The translations under genes were made by a program, and so were the position numbers. DNA of 64,000 nt from Flavobacteriales bacterium (lineage in GTDB: Bacteria > Bacteroidota > Bacteroidia > Flavobacteriales_D > Crocinitomicaceae): positions 38,125 to 102,124 of the forward strand of contig JADFAL010000030.1 of NCBI GenBank assembly GCA_015665275.1, read 5' to 3'. The notes under the pieces are model-generated. The model searched no databases, was not told the origin of the DNA, and saw only the letters and a list, made by a program, of their open reading frames with translations. This document shows, in pieces, positions 19,144-28,378 of this stretch; position 1 is the stretch's first letter, and every line of letters starts with the position of its first letter.

Positions 19144-22100
19144 TCAATTCAGTGGTAATCGTATAATAATTCGTGTTCCTGCTGCTTCACCGTTGTCATA
19201 CAAATCTACAATTTCCAGTGGTGCAGCAATTCCTTCCTCTTTCAAATGTTCCAAGCGATCTGTAGTAACTTCCAATGCTGTCGATTTGTGGTACGTTTCC
19301 TTGCTCTTCGAATTCAATTCCGCAGCCTTCTCTCTGCCAATTCCGTTGTCCTCTACCACACATTCTAAAATGCCGTTGCTTTCCGAGAAATGGATCTGAA
19401 TCAATCCAGATTTCTCTCCTTCCGGTAAGCCGCGCATGCCATGTTTGATGGCATTTTCAACGAATGGTTGCAAGATCATGGGAGGCAATGAAATGAAGTC
19501 CTGCTCCATGGTTTCATCTACTGTGATCTTGTAATCAAAGCGTTCTCCATTGCAGAATTGTTCGATCAATAAATAGTTTTCCAACGTTCGTACTTCCTCC
19601 TCCAGAGTGATGCTAGACTTACGCGAATTATCCAGAATCTGTCTCATCAAACGAGAGAATTTTGCTAGGAAGTATCGTGCCTCTGTTTCCTTACCGGTTC
19701 CGATTAAACTTTGGATGGAGTTCAAGGCATTAAAGATAAAATGCGGGTTCATTTGTAAACGCATTGCTTTGTGTTCCAATTCCAAGAGATCCTTTTCGAA
19801 CTCTACTTCACGTTGTCGAATTCTGGCGTTTTTGCGAATCCGCTTCACCGTTATGAAATAAATGAACAATAACAGAAGGAGTATTCCGCTTCCGATAGAT
19901 ATGCGGAACCAAGTTGTTTCCCAAAACGGTGTAGCAACAGTAAAGTGGTAAGAGATTGGATCGCTCCAAACGCCATCTTCGTTGCACGCTCTTATTTGGA
20001 ATTGGTAGTCTCCCGGATCAAGATTGGAGTATACAATACTACGATCTTTGGATAATGGTGACCATTCAGAATCAAACCCGTTTAGCTTCCATTGATACCG
20101 AACCATTTCCGGGCGTCTTAGGTTGATTCCAAGAAACTCAAAAGTGATGTGATTTTCATCGTAAGAAAGTTGCAACGGACTCTTTTTTGATCCCAGGTTC
20201 TTCTCTTTTGATTGTTTGTCAGAAATCGATTCATAAAACAATTTCACGTCTTTGAATGAGAGTAGCGGAGGTTCCGGGTTACCTGCTAGTTCGTTCGGGT
20301 TGAATTGACACAAACCATTGATGGTCCCCAACCAAATTGTTCCGTCTTTGTCAAGCCACGAAGAATTTTGACAGGTTTCTACACCACTAAAACCATCTTG
20401 TTTCCCGTAATATTTGATTTGCTGAATGCTTCCATTTTTTCCAAAGATGATGTAATCAATTCCTTTTTCAGTTCCCGAGATAATGTTGCCTTCTTTGTCA
20501 ATCGCTAGTAGGTAAATATTGTCTGATTTCAGCCCGTCTTGTTGCCTTAAAATCCGAACCTTCGGTTGGTAGTCTTTTGTCTTGAACATGTTCAACCCGC
20601 CATCCGCTGTTCCTACCCAAAGACGATCCAATCGGTCAAGCGCCAATGTTCGAATTTGGTTGGACGAGAGTCCTTTTTTTCCTGCATGGAAGGTAGCGCG
20701 CATTTTTCCTTGCTTCGGTAAGAAACATCCCAAACCGTCATTATCTGTTCCAAACCACAAGTACCCCTGATTGTCGAATTGGAGTGAAGTCAATCGGTTG
20801 GACGGGATTCCATCGCCAAATCCCCATTTCGTAATGACATAATTGTCATTTTGTGGTTCTACTTTTATCAATCCATTCCCGGCCGAAGCAATCCAGATAT
20901 TCCCTTCCGGTCCACGCTTGATCTGTTTGACATAAACACCCCGCAGTCCTTCAATAGCAGTGAACTCTTCGTTCTTGTAAATGTATACGCCCGAGCCGTC
21001 AGTGCCCAACCAAATGGTACCGTTTCGATCCTCCGCAATGGATTTCACTTTCACGTTAATGAATCCATTTTCGCTCGTGAAATTCTCAAATGTCCCTGAT
21101 TTATAAACGCTCACTCCGCGTTGTGAATTGCCAATCCAAAGTCGGTTTTTAGAATCACGCATTACAGCGTAAATGAAGTTTCCAGCAAGCCCAGAACGGG
21201 TATCAAACGTTGCGAATTGTTTCCCCAAGAATTGGCAAACGCCCCCGCCGGAAGTTCCGAACCAAAACTGCTTTGTATTGTCTTGTAAAATAGATCGAAC
21301 ATGATTGTTACTCAACCCTTCAGACTCACTTAAGGTTGTGAAGGTTTTAGCGGATTGATCGTATTGAATAACGCCGCTTCGAAGCGTTGCAATCCAAAGA
21401 TTATCGGTCTCATCAACGTATATATCCAACACAGTTTTCCGGTATAGTTCCAATTGTAAATCGACGCGGAAATAGTCTTTTCCGTTGTAGCAGTACATGC
21501 CATCTCCGTACGTTCCGATCCACAAGTTGTTTTTTGAATCTTTTGAAATACAGGTGATCGCATTGCGCATGTATCTCGAGTCATCTCCGCAATAATGATG
21601 ACGATCTCCTTCAATTTTGTAAAGGCCTTTATTGGTTCCGTGCCAAAGTGCGCCGTCATGTTCTATAATACTCGATGCATCCGGTTGATCAAGGAATTTA
21701 ATTTTCCCGAAGCTTAGAGAAGATTTAGTCAGATACAGAATTCCTTTGTTCGAAGCTGCTCGGATTTCGCCATTCGATTGAAAGATGATGTCGCGCACAA
21801 TTGTGTTTTCTGCAAGACGTAAGGCCGTCAATTCACCATTTTCGAAATAGGTGACACCGTTGTTGGTCCCAATCCAAATAGTTCCGTCGGGTCCTAACTT
21901 AATGCAGTTGATATAGTTATTGGAAAGCCCGTCGTTGGTGGTAAGCGTTTTGAATTCAATACCGTCGAAAATAGAAACTCCACCTCCGCGCGTCCCTAAC
22001 CATATGGTTCCAGAAGGACTTTGACACATGGCGTAAACCTGAGACTGTCCCAAGCCATCCTCAACATTGAAATTGCGAAAGTTGAATTGCTGTCCAACAA

Positions 22101-22221
22101 CAATCGTTGATAGACTTAGAAATAGAACAATGATGTAAAATCGAAACACGGTGCAGGTTTGGATAATCAAAGATAAGAAACGGATACAATTCCAATTGGA
22201 ACGAATAATCAGAGGGAGCAA
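19144..22221 (-). CDS. two-component propeller sensor histidine kinase (Reg_prop, Y_Y_Y, LytS-type)
   Basis: 1025 residues. A signal/anchor segment (FYIIVLFLSLSTIVVG) precedes a periplasmic two-bladed propeller built from repeats such as GTIWLGTRGGGVSIFDG and NLWIGTYGDGMYCYNG, from about 50 to 640. Then come a Y_Y_Y domain (YQWKLNGFDSEWSPLSKDR), one transmembrane helix (ISIGSGILLLLLFIYFITV), and a His_kinase domain with LQMNPHFIFNALNSIQSLI (phospho-His in NPHFIFN) plus an HATPase (PPMILQPFVENAIKHGM). ATG at 22221 is given, but GTG at 22149 yields a more typical signal peptide. This design is known from Bacteroidota sensors of glycans and other extracellular ligands; the ligand is not readable. 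It is divergent from pbpC by 43 bp. Confidence 0.93.
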   Translation of the reverse strand: MLPLIIRSNWNCIRFLSLIIQTCTVFRFYIIVLFLSLSTIVVGQQFNFRNFNVEDGLGQSQVYAMCQSPSGTIWLGTRGGGVSIFDGIEFKTLTTNDGLSNNYINCIKLGPDGTIWIGTNNGVTYFENGELTALRLAENTIVRDIIFQSNGEIRAASNKGILYLTKSSLSFGKIKFLDQPDASSIIEHDGALWHGTNKGLYKIEGDRHHYCGDDSRYMRNAITCISKDSKNNLWIGTYGDGMYCYNGKDYFRVDLQLELYRKTVLDIYVDETDNLWIATLRSGVIQYDQSAKTFTTLSESEGLSNNHVRSILQDNTKQFWFGTSGGGVCQFLGKQFATFDTRSGLAGNFIYAVMRDSKNRLWIGNSQRGVSVYKSGTFENFTSENGFINVKVKSIAEDRNGTIWLGTDGSGVYIYKNEEFTAIEGLRGVYVKQIKRGPEGNIWIASAGNGLIKVEPQNDNYVITKWGFGDGIPSNRLTSLQFDNQGYLWFGTDNDGLGCFLPKQGKMRATFHAGKKGLSSNQIRTLALDRLDRLWVGTADGGLNMFKTKDYQPKVRILRQQDGLKSDNIYLLAIDKEGNIISGTEKGIDYIIFGKNGSIQQIKYYGKQDGFSGVETCQNSSWLDKDGTIWLGTINGLCQFNPNELAGNPEPPLLSFKDVKLFYESISDKQSKEKNLGSKKSPLQLSYDENHITFEFLGINLRRPEMVRYQWKLNGFDSEWSPLSKDRSIVYSNLDPGDYQFQIRACNEDGVWSDPISYHFTVATPFWETTWFRISIGSGILLLLLFIYFITVKRIRKNARIRQREVEFEKDLLELEHKAMRLQMNPHFIFNALNSIQSLIGTGKETEARYFLAKFSRLMRQILDNSRKSSITLEEEVRTLENYLLIEQFCNGERFDYKITVDETMEQDFISLPPMILQPFVENAIKHGMRGLPEGEKSGLIQIHFSESNGILECVVEDNGIGREKAAELNSKSKETYHKSTALEVTTDRLEHLKEEGIAAPLEIVDLYDNGEAAGTRIIIRLPLN

Positions 22222-22264
22222 ATTCTTCTAAGTCATGGAATTACCTTCGGTATAAAACGCCCTT

Positions 22265-24628
22265 ATGTCAGCACACGCACTCTATGGATTCTTATACGTC
22301 CGGCGTAGGAGAAAAATTCTGCGTAGAAAGTGGTTCGTCTTTTCGTTCTGGGTATTCCTTGTTTGGTATGCTGACTGTTTGCCAGATGAATTGTTCAACG
22401 ACAGTACCTCCACGGTATTGCTGGATAGTGATGGGAATTTGTTGGGAGCACATATAGCCGAAGATCAACAATGGCGATTTCCAGAAAGCAAAACAGTCCC
22501 TTACAAGTTCAAAACGTGCATTGTTCAATTTGAAGACCGAAAATTCTACAAGCACTGGGGTGTGAGTCCTACTGGAGTTGGCCGGGCACTTCTGCAAAAT
22601 CTGAAGTCGGGAGAACGGGTAAGTGGAGGAAGTACCTTGACCATGCAGTTGGTACGCTTGATGCGAAAAAATCCTCCGAGGACGTATAGCGAGAAAATGT
22701 ACGAAATGATTCTCGCGACTCGGATTGAGATGCGGTATTCGAAATCGGAGATATTAAGAATGTACGCGTCTCATGCGCCTTTCGGGAACAATGTCGTTGG
22801 TTTGGATGCAGCATCTTGGAGGTTCTTCGGAAGACCGTCAAATCAGTTGAGTTGGGCTGAGTCGGCTACTTTGGCTGTTTTACCAAATGCACCAGGATTG
22901 ATCTATCCAGGAAAAAATCACGACTTGCTCCGAAACAAACGAGATCGCCTATTGAAACGACTTCGGGCAATTGGTAAGATCAGTGAGTCTGAATATCGGT
23001 TGGCGCTTTTGGAATCATTGCCAGAGAAACCACATCCCTTGCCGAACCTCGCTCCGCATTTATTACAGAAATGCATTGCAGAAGGAAAGAAGGGGCAGGT
23101 AATTCAATCACATATTCGATCGAAGGTTCAAAAAAAGGTCAATTTCTTGTTGGACAATCATACCCAATTGCTCAGAGAAAATGGAATTTATAATGGTGCG
23201 ATTATGGTAACGTCGGTAGAAACGGGAGAAGTGCTTGCATATGTTGGAAATGTGGTGAGTTCTGGAAGCGAACATGCCAATCAGGTGAATTGTATCGACG
23301 CATCTCGAAGTACAGGAAGTATTATCAAACCGTTGCTCTACGGAAAGGCGCTGGAGTCAGGTACCATTGCGCCAAGCATGTTTTTGCGTGACGTACCGTC
23401 CAGATTTGGGAATTTTTCTCCGAAGAATTTCGCTGGGACTTTTGAGGGATTGATTCCTGCGAATGAAGCACTTTCAAGAAGTTTAAACATTCCAATGGTC
23501 CATCTTTTGCAACAGTATGGATTGACCAAATTTCATCGAAACCTGAAACGCATGGGGATTTCTACAATCCGCCGAAGTGCATCTCACTATGGCTTAAGTT
23601 TGATATTGGGTGGAGCTGAGGTCAATATGTTTGAATTGAATCAGGTCTACTTACGAATGGCACAGCAGTTGAGATACACGGAGACTACGCAGTTACAATT
23701 GTTTCCTGAAGAAGAGGCTTTGATTTCTGAATTTCCTATGAATGCAGGAAGCATTTTTGCCACGTTTGAAGCGATGTTAGAGGTACGCCGACCGGATGAA
23801 GATAACAATTGGCATATGTTTGATTCGTCGCGCAAAATTGCATGGAAAACAGGAACAAGTTATGGATTCCGAGATGCCTGGGCGGTAGGTGTTACACCCG
23901 ATTACGTTGTAAGTGTTTGGGTTGGTAATGCAGATGGCGAGGGGCGACCTGGTTTGACCGGAGTTCAGGCCGCTGCACCGATATTGTTCGATATTTTTCA
24001 AACCCTACCAATTAAAACGGAGTGGTTCAAACAACCGGAATCCGAAATGGTAGCGGTGGATGTCTGTGCAGTTAGCGGTCATCGTCTTACCGAAAGCTGT
24101 GAAAAGCAAGCAAAAGCTTGGTGGCCGAAAGGTTCGCTTCAAACTACGGCATGTCCGTATCATCACAGAATTCATTTGAATAATAAAGGACAACGGGTAA
24201 ATTCATCTTGTGCAGACCCCATGGAAATGACGCACGCCAATTGGATGGTCATTGCTCCGGATGTAGAAACGTACTACAAAAAACACCATCCCTTGTACAA
24301 AGCGTTACCTCCATTTTTGTCTCAGTGTGCGGGAGCGAATGCATCGAATTCATTGTCGATTTTGTATCCTGATGCGGGACAGAAAATCTACTTGCCTATC
24401 GGTTTGGGCGGTGAGCAACAAGCCACCGTTTTCAGGTGTTCGCATTCGAATAATGTGGCGGTTCTTTTTTGGCATTTGGACGGTCAATTCATACAGCAAA
24501 CTTCAGAGTTTCACGAAATCGTTCTTCGACCTGAAATTGGGAAACATTTGTTAACGGTGTATGATACGGAAGGTTCCAAGAAATCGGTTTGGGTAGAAAT
24601 AGTCGAAGCCCGGAAGGAAGTTAATTAG
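22265..24628 (+). CDS. pbpC: penicillin-binding protein 1C (bifunctional GT51/transpeptidase)
   Basis: 787 residues. A basic N-terminus and membrane anchor (WFVFSFWVFLVWYADCLP) lead into the GT51 glycosyltransferase (QFEDRKFYKHWGV with catalytic Glu90; GGSTLTMQLVRLM; SEILRMYASHAPFG). The transpeptidase domain has SxxK in TGSIIKPLLY, SLN in SRSLNIPMV and KTGTS in AWKTGTSYGFRDAW. The C-terminus is a BiPBP_C beta domain (SLSILYPDAGQKIYLP). PBP1C polymerises and cross-links peptidoglycan poorly and in many bacteria is encoded next to alpha-2-macroglobulin, where it may patch the wall after breach. Here 8 kb separates the two genes, filled by a two-component system and other genes. Confidence 0.95.
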   Translation: MSAHALYGFLYVRRRRKILRRKWFVFSFWVFLVWYADCLPDELFNDSTSTVLLDSDGNLLGAHIAEDQQWRFPESKTVPYKFKTCIVQFEDRKFYKHWGVSPTGVGRALLQNLKSGERVSGGSTLTMQLVRLMRKNPPRTYSEKMYEMILATRIEMRYSKSEILRMYASHAPFGNNVVGLDAASWRFFGRPSNQLSWAESATLAVLPNAPGLIYPGKNHDLLRNKRDRLLKRLRAIGKISESEYRLALLESLPEKPHPLPNLAPHLLQKCIAEGKKGQVIQSHIRSKVQKKVNFLLDNHTQLLRENGIYNGAIMVTSVETGEVLAYVGNVVSSGSEHANQVNCIDASRSTGSIIKPLLYGKALESGTIAPSMFLRDVPSRFGNFSPKNFAGTFEGLIPANEALSRSLNIPMVHLLQQYGLTKFHRNLKRMGISTIRRSASHYGLSLILGGAEVNMFELNQVYLRMAQQLRYTETTQLQLFPEEEALISEFPMNAGSIFATFEAMLEVRRPDEDNNWHMFDSSRKIAWKTGTSYGFRDAWAVGVTPDYVVSVWVGNADGEGRPGLTGVQAAAPILFDIFQTLPIKTEWFKQPESEMVAVDVCAVSGHRLTESCEKQAKAWWPKGSLQTTACPYHHRIHLNNKGQRVNSSCADPMEMTHANWMVIAPDVETYYKKHHPLYKALPPFLSQCAGANASNSLSILYPDAGQKIYLPIGLGGEQQATVFRCSHSNNVAVLFWHLDGQFIQQTSEFHEIVLRPEIGKHLLTVYDTEGSKKSVWVEIVEARKEVN

Positions 24629-24695
24629 GAGTTATTAATTCCAGAGTTATGAGTTTATAATGAGTGATAATAATGAATAATAAATATAGGATAAC

Positions 24696-24778
24696 GGTCT
24701 TCGAGCTTGTCGAGAAGTCTGTTATGCGAGGAACGAATTTGTGAGATTGAATAGGGCATCTCGACAAGCTCGATGACC
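24696..24778. repeat. long inverted repeat downstream of pbpC (repeat copy 2)
   Basis: Arms GGTCTTCGAGCTTGTCGAGA (24696-24715) and TCTCGACAAGCTCGATGACC (24759-24778) match at 19 of 20 positions with a 43-bp spacer. Together with the upstream GGAGTTAT...GAGTTATGAG stretch (24630-24655), this resembles the element after the macroglobulin gene at 14.25 kb. It may act as a terminator-like structure or be a REP-type mobile element. Confidence 0.75.
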
Positions 24779-24836
24779 TTCTAACTCAGAGTCGATAACC
24801 TTCTGGTTCAGATTCGATAACCTTCGAATGTGGGCT
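24771..24836. repeat. three degenerate 22-bp tandem repeats
   Basis: Units start at 24771, 24793 and 24815, each beginning CGAT(G/A)ACCTTC. Units 1 and 2 also share a CA-GA-T 3' half, and unit 3 diverges after the first 11 bases. They overlap the right arm of the inverted repeat and abut the next gene's 3' end. Confidence 0.6.
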
Positions 24837-24844
24837 CAATCCCC

Positions 24845-26221
24845 TTAAAAAACCGCCAACCTCCAAAAAGCTGCAACCTCCTGCTTGTCTTCGTTAGGGT
24901 ACGAAATTCGTAAGGTATAAATCCCGGCGGCATCAGGAGAGGGAAGCACAGCATAGTTTGCATTGGGGATGAATTCCGAATACACTTTACTTCCTCGTGA
25001 ATCAAATATTTCCACCGTGAATGAAGGCTCCCGATCTTCTTCTAAGCGAATCGTGAAAGTGCTGGAAGGCAATATCGGATTTGGATAACAAACAATGGTA
25101 TCCGGCTCCTCCGATTGAAAAACAGCACGATCGAAGTCAAGAAGGTACAAACCATACTTTCGATCTGAGACTAAGATGCGTTCGGATGGAAGTTCGGAAT
25201 ACACACCCCAAGCTCCATTCATTTTAAACAAATCTTCATCTTCTGGATAGGTATCAAAATAACCAATCTCCTGCGGGACTTGTGGTCGAATGTCATATAC
25301 TCTCAGTCCTTCATTATAATACGCTACAAATGCATAATCGTTAGTGATCATGACATTGTGCGGTACATTATCATCTTGTGCATTACTTGACGCTCTGCCT
25401 CGTACCTGAATTTCATGATTGGTATTTACTGAGCACGATTTCACCGAGGAGCCATTGGTTTCATCGGCAAAAACGTATTTGGTTCCATCCGGGCTCAACC
25501 ATCCCTGATGATTGTATCCTTGATCTTGATAAAAGTCAAAGTTTTGAAGAAAGGTAGGATTCGCAGGATCACTAAAATCATATACACGTACACCGTCAAA
25601 TCCACAATTCAAATAAGCAATATTATCTCGAACGTAGGCATCGTGCACCTCAGGAATGTCATTTGGACCTTCAAACATCAAAACAGGATTCAAAACATCA
25701 CTTATTGAATACACTTGCATTGAAATCAAAGGCTGGAGCATCCCGTTACTGGAAGGCTGAACCGAGCAGGCATACATCAATTCGTTCGGTTCATCGATGA
25801 ACAGATTATGAACACGGGTAAAACTGGAGTCGTTTTCGTACACAACATGCACAGAGTCCGGGAGGTATTGTAAATCAACGATCTGTAGACTGCTCGTGCC
25901 TTCGTCGCATACCATAAAGGCATAGTTTCGATAGATTTTGATGTCGCGGTGCACTACAGAAGGGTGTGAATAATTGCCCTCAACGAAATCAATAAATTGG
26001 AATTGATTTTCATCCGAAATTTGAAAGAAATGAACTCCCTCGGTTGATCCCAGCATTGCATATTCTGCTCCATTAGAAGCGTAGCCCCAACAATCGCTGT
26101 AACGAAGGTCATTGAAGCCCGAAACGATGTTGTCATCTGTCCAGTTATCCAACAATTCAACATTGAAGTTACTTTGAGCAAATGAACAGAGAGGAAATAA
26201 AAGCACGAAATAGCGCCACAT
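24845..26221 (-). CDS. choice-of-anchor B family secreted protein with T9SS sorting domain
   Basis: 458 residues. Signal peptide (YFVLLFPLCSFAQ) then an LVIVD-type propeller: SDCWGYASNGAEYAMLG near the start, GVHFFQISDE, SLQIVDLQYLPD, GVRVYDFSDPANPTFLQNF and VYDIRPQVPQEIGYFDTYPED. That arrangement is the choice-of-anchor B family. The last 80 residues form a T9SS type A domain (YPNPILPSSTFTIRL ... AAGIYTLRISY) but the end is AFWRLAVF rather than the usual basic K-V-x-K finish. Predicted to be secreted and surface-bound; no enzymatic residues recognised. Convergent with pbpC across the repeat region. Confidence 0.88.
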   Translation of the reverse strand: MWRYFVLLFPLCSFAQSNFNVELLDNWTDDNIVSGFNDLRYSDCWGYASNGAEYAMLGSTEGVHFFQISDENQFQFIDFVEGNYSHPSVVHRDIKIYRNYAFMVCDEGTSSLQIVDLQYLPDSVHVVYENDSSFTRVHNLFIDEPNELMYACSVQPSSNGMLQPLISMQVYSISDVLNPVLMFEGPNDIPEVHDAYVRDNIAYLNCGFDGVRVYDFSDPANPTFLQNFDFYQDQGYNHQGWLSPDGTKYVFADETNGSSVKSCSVNTNHEIQVRGRASSNAQDDNVPHNVMITNDYAFVAYYNEGLRVYDIRPQVPQEIGYFDTYPEDEDLFKMNGAWGVYSELPSERILVSDRKYGLYLLDFDRAVFQSEEPDTIVCYPNPILPSSTFTIRLEEDREPSFTVEIFDSRGSKVYSEFIPNANYAVLPSPDAAGIYTLRISYPNEDKQEVAAFWRLAVF

Positions 26222-26333
26222 GTGAGATTACAAATTTTGTTAAGGTAAAGATAGAACAATGCTTTAATACCGTTATTGCAGCGTATTTGATTGGCTATTA
26301 TTACTTATTTTAGCATCCACTTAAAAGAGCGAA

Positions 26334-27047
26334 GTGTCAGATTCTGTCATCATAATTCCCACATACAACGAAATAGACAATGTTGAGCGTATGGTACGCA
26401 AACTGATGTCGTTGGAAAAGGAATTTGACGTACTCTTCATCGACGACTCTTCACCTGACGGAACAGCCGATACCATTCGATCCTTGCAAGCTGAGTTTGA
26501 AGGGCGCGTTCACCTCGAAGAAAGAGAAGGGAAATTAGGACTCGGAACCGCCTACATTCATGGATTTAAATGGTGCATTGCTGCTGAGTACGAATTCATT
26601 TTCGAAATGGATTGCGATTTCTCGCACAATCCCGATGATTTGATTCGATTGTATAAAGCTTGCGCAGAAGACGGAGCCGACGTTAGTATTGGTTCTCGAT
26701 ATGTGAGAGGAGGGAAGGTGAAGAATTGGCCAATGAAACGCATTTTGATGTCTTATTTTGCTAGTGTTTATGTGCGCATGATTCTTTGGATCGGTATCAA
26801 AGACACCACGGCCGGATTTAAATGCTATCGTCGCAAGGTTCTGGAAACGATTTATCTCGACGGCGTAACATTTAAGGGATATGCATTCCAGATTTGCATG
26901 AAGTACGCTGCAAAACGACACAAGTTCAAAATCACCGAAGTTCCAATCACCTTTATTGATCGTGAATTCGGAGAGTCTAAAATGTCAACAGGAATTTTCA
27001 AAGAAGCATTTTTCGGCGTTTGGAAGATGCGTGGTATGAAGCTATGA
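26334..27047 (+). CDS. polyprenol monophosphomannose synthase (DPM1-like GT2)
   Basis: 237 residues, GT-A fold family 2 enzyme that transfers a hexose from a nucleotide sugar to polyprenyl phosphate. Motifs: SVIIIPTYNEIDNVERMV, FIDDSSPDGTADTI, the DxD region FEMDCDFSHNPDD, and VSIGSRYVRGGKVKNWP. No C-terminal membrane domain, as in DPM1. GTG start (26334) gives MSDSVIIIP, the family's usual N-terminus. It overlaps dihydroorotase by 4 bp (ATGA), and this synthase-dihydroorotase-DUF4296 trio is a familiar Bacteroidota arrangement. Confidence 0.92.
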   Translation: MSDSVIIIPTYNEIDNVERMVRKLMSLEKEFDVLFIDDSSPDGTADTIRSLQAEFEGRVHLEEREGKLGLGTAYIHGFKWCIAAEYEFIFEMDCDFSHNPDDLIRLYKACAEDGADVSIGSRYVRGGKVKNWPMKRILMSYFASVYVRMILWIGIKDTTAGFKCYRRKVLETIYLDGVTFKGYAFQICMKYAAKRHKFKITEVPITFIDREFGESKMSTGIFKEAFFGVWKMRGMKL

Positions 27048-28378
27048 GTACAACATTATTGAAAGGGGGAACTCTAATTAACGAAGGGCAGAAGTTTGAA
27101 GCCGACGTATTGATTAAAAACGGCCGAATTGAAAAAATTGCTGCATCGATAGATGGAGGAGAAGCAAGCGAAGTTATTCACGTAGAAGGGAAATTGGTAG
27201 TGCCGGGTTGTATTGATGATCAGGTGCATTTCCGCGAACCAGGATTGACGCACAAAGGAGATATTCATTCAGAATCGCGTGCTGCGGTTGCTGGCGGGAT
27301 TACTTCATACATGGAGCAGCCAAATACGAAACCTGCGGCTTTGACAATTGAGGAATTGGAGAAGAAATATTCGCGTGCTAGCGAGGTGTCAATTGCGAAC
27401 TATAGCTTTAATATGGGAGCGTCGAATGACAATCTCGAAGAGTTGAAGAAAGTCAGCAAAAAGAACGTTTCGGGAATCAAAATATTTATGGGATCGTCAA
27501 CAGGGAATATGCTGGTAGATGCCCAGAGAACATTGGAGGGAATTTTCCAGTTGGATCATCAATTGATTACGCATTGTGAAGACGAGGCTACGATCAAAGC
27601 GAACCTAGAAAGTGCAAAAGAGCAGTATGGAGAGGACATTCCGATGCGTATGCATTCCAAAATTAGAAGTGAAGAAGCGTGTTATTTGAGCTCTTCATTT
27701 GCTGCGGATTTGGCCACGAAATACGGAAGTCGATTGCACATTTTCCATTTGAGTACAGCGAAAGAATTGTCTTTGTTCCGAAATGATATTCCACTTTCCG
27801 AAAAGAAAATAACATCAGAGGTATGTATTCATCACCTGTGGTTTGATGATAGCCAATACGATACGAAAGGAAGTCTTATCAAATGGAATCCGGCGGTGAA
27901 AACCGCTGCGGACCGCGAGGGACTTTGGGAAGGATTATTGGACAACCGAATTGATGTGGTCGCTACAGATCACGCGCCGCATACATTGGAAGAAAAAGAT
28001 AATAAATATCTTACCGCACCTTCTGGTGGGCCTTTGGTTCAACACGCATTATTAGCGATGTTAGAACGTGCCAGTGAAGGTAAGATAAGCATGGAACGCG
28101 TTGTAGAAAAAATGGCGCATGCTCCCGCAGATTTATTCCGAGTGGAAGAACGCGGATACCTGCGCGAGGGGTATTTTGCAGATATCGTTGTGGTTGACCC
28201 TAATGCAAATACAGAAGTAACTAAAGAGTCTTTGCTTTATAAATGCGGATGGTCGCCATTTGAAGGAGAAACGTTCAAGCATAAAATTGATCGCACTTAT
28301 GTGAATGGAAATTGCGTTTACGCGGATGGAAAAATTCAAAGTGATGTTTCTGGGAGCCGATTGACTTTCGACCGATGA
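27044..28378 (+). CDS. pyrC: dihydroorotase
   Basis: 444 residues; pyrimidine biosynthesis, cyclising carbamoyl aspartate to dihydroorotate. Start at ATG 27044 (MSTTLLKGGTLIN) was chosen over an in-frame upstream ATG at 27020 because it gives the amidohydrolase N-terminus and the 4-bp overlap. Visible: VPGCIDDQVHFREPGLTHKGD, AGGITSYMEQPNTKP, the Lys in SGIKIFMGSSTGNML, QLITHCEDEATI, LHIFHLSTAKE and the catalytic Asp in VVATDHAPHT. The first metal-binding position of the canonical HxH is Gln (DDQVHF), a variant I recall as typical for Bacteroidota homologues. The C-terminal FADIVVVDPNANTEV strand completes the barrel. Confidence 0.92.
   Translation: MSTTLLKGGTLINEGQKFEADVLIKNGRIEKIAASIDGGEASEVIHVEGKLVVPGCIDDQVHFREPGLTHKGDIHSESRAAVAGGITSYMEQPNTKPAALTIEELEKKYSRASEVSIANYSFNMGASNDNLEELKKVSKKNVSGIKIFMGSSTGNMLVDAQRTLEGIFQLDHQLITHCEDEATIKANLESAKEQYGEDIPMRMHSKIRSEEACYLSSSFAADLATKYGSRLHIFHLSTAKELSLFRNDIPLSEKKITSEVCIHHLWFDDSQYDTKGSLIKWNPAVKTAADREGLWEGLLDNRIDVVATDHAPHTLEEKDNKYLTAPSGGPLVQHALLAMLERASEGKISMERVVEKMAHAPADLFRVEERGYLREGYFADIVVVDPNANTEVTKESLLYKCGWSPFEGETFKHKIDRTYVNGNCVYADGKIQSDVSGSRLTFDR

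Noticed and set aside
24696..24836. CRISPR array
   Set aside because: Only three degenerate units with no spacers of constant length and no cas genes; better seen as an inverted repeat plus tandem units.
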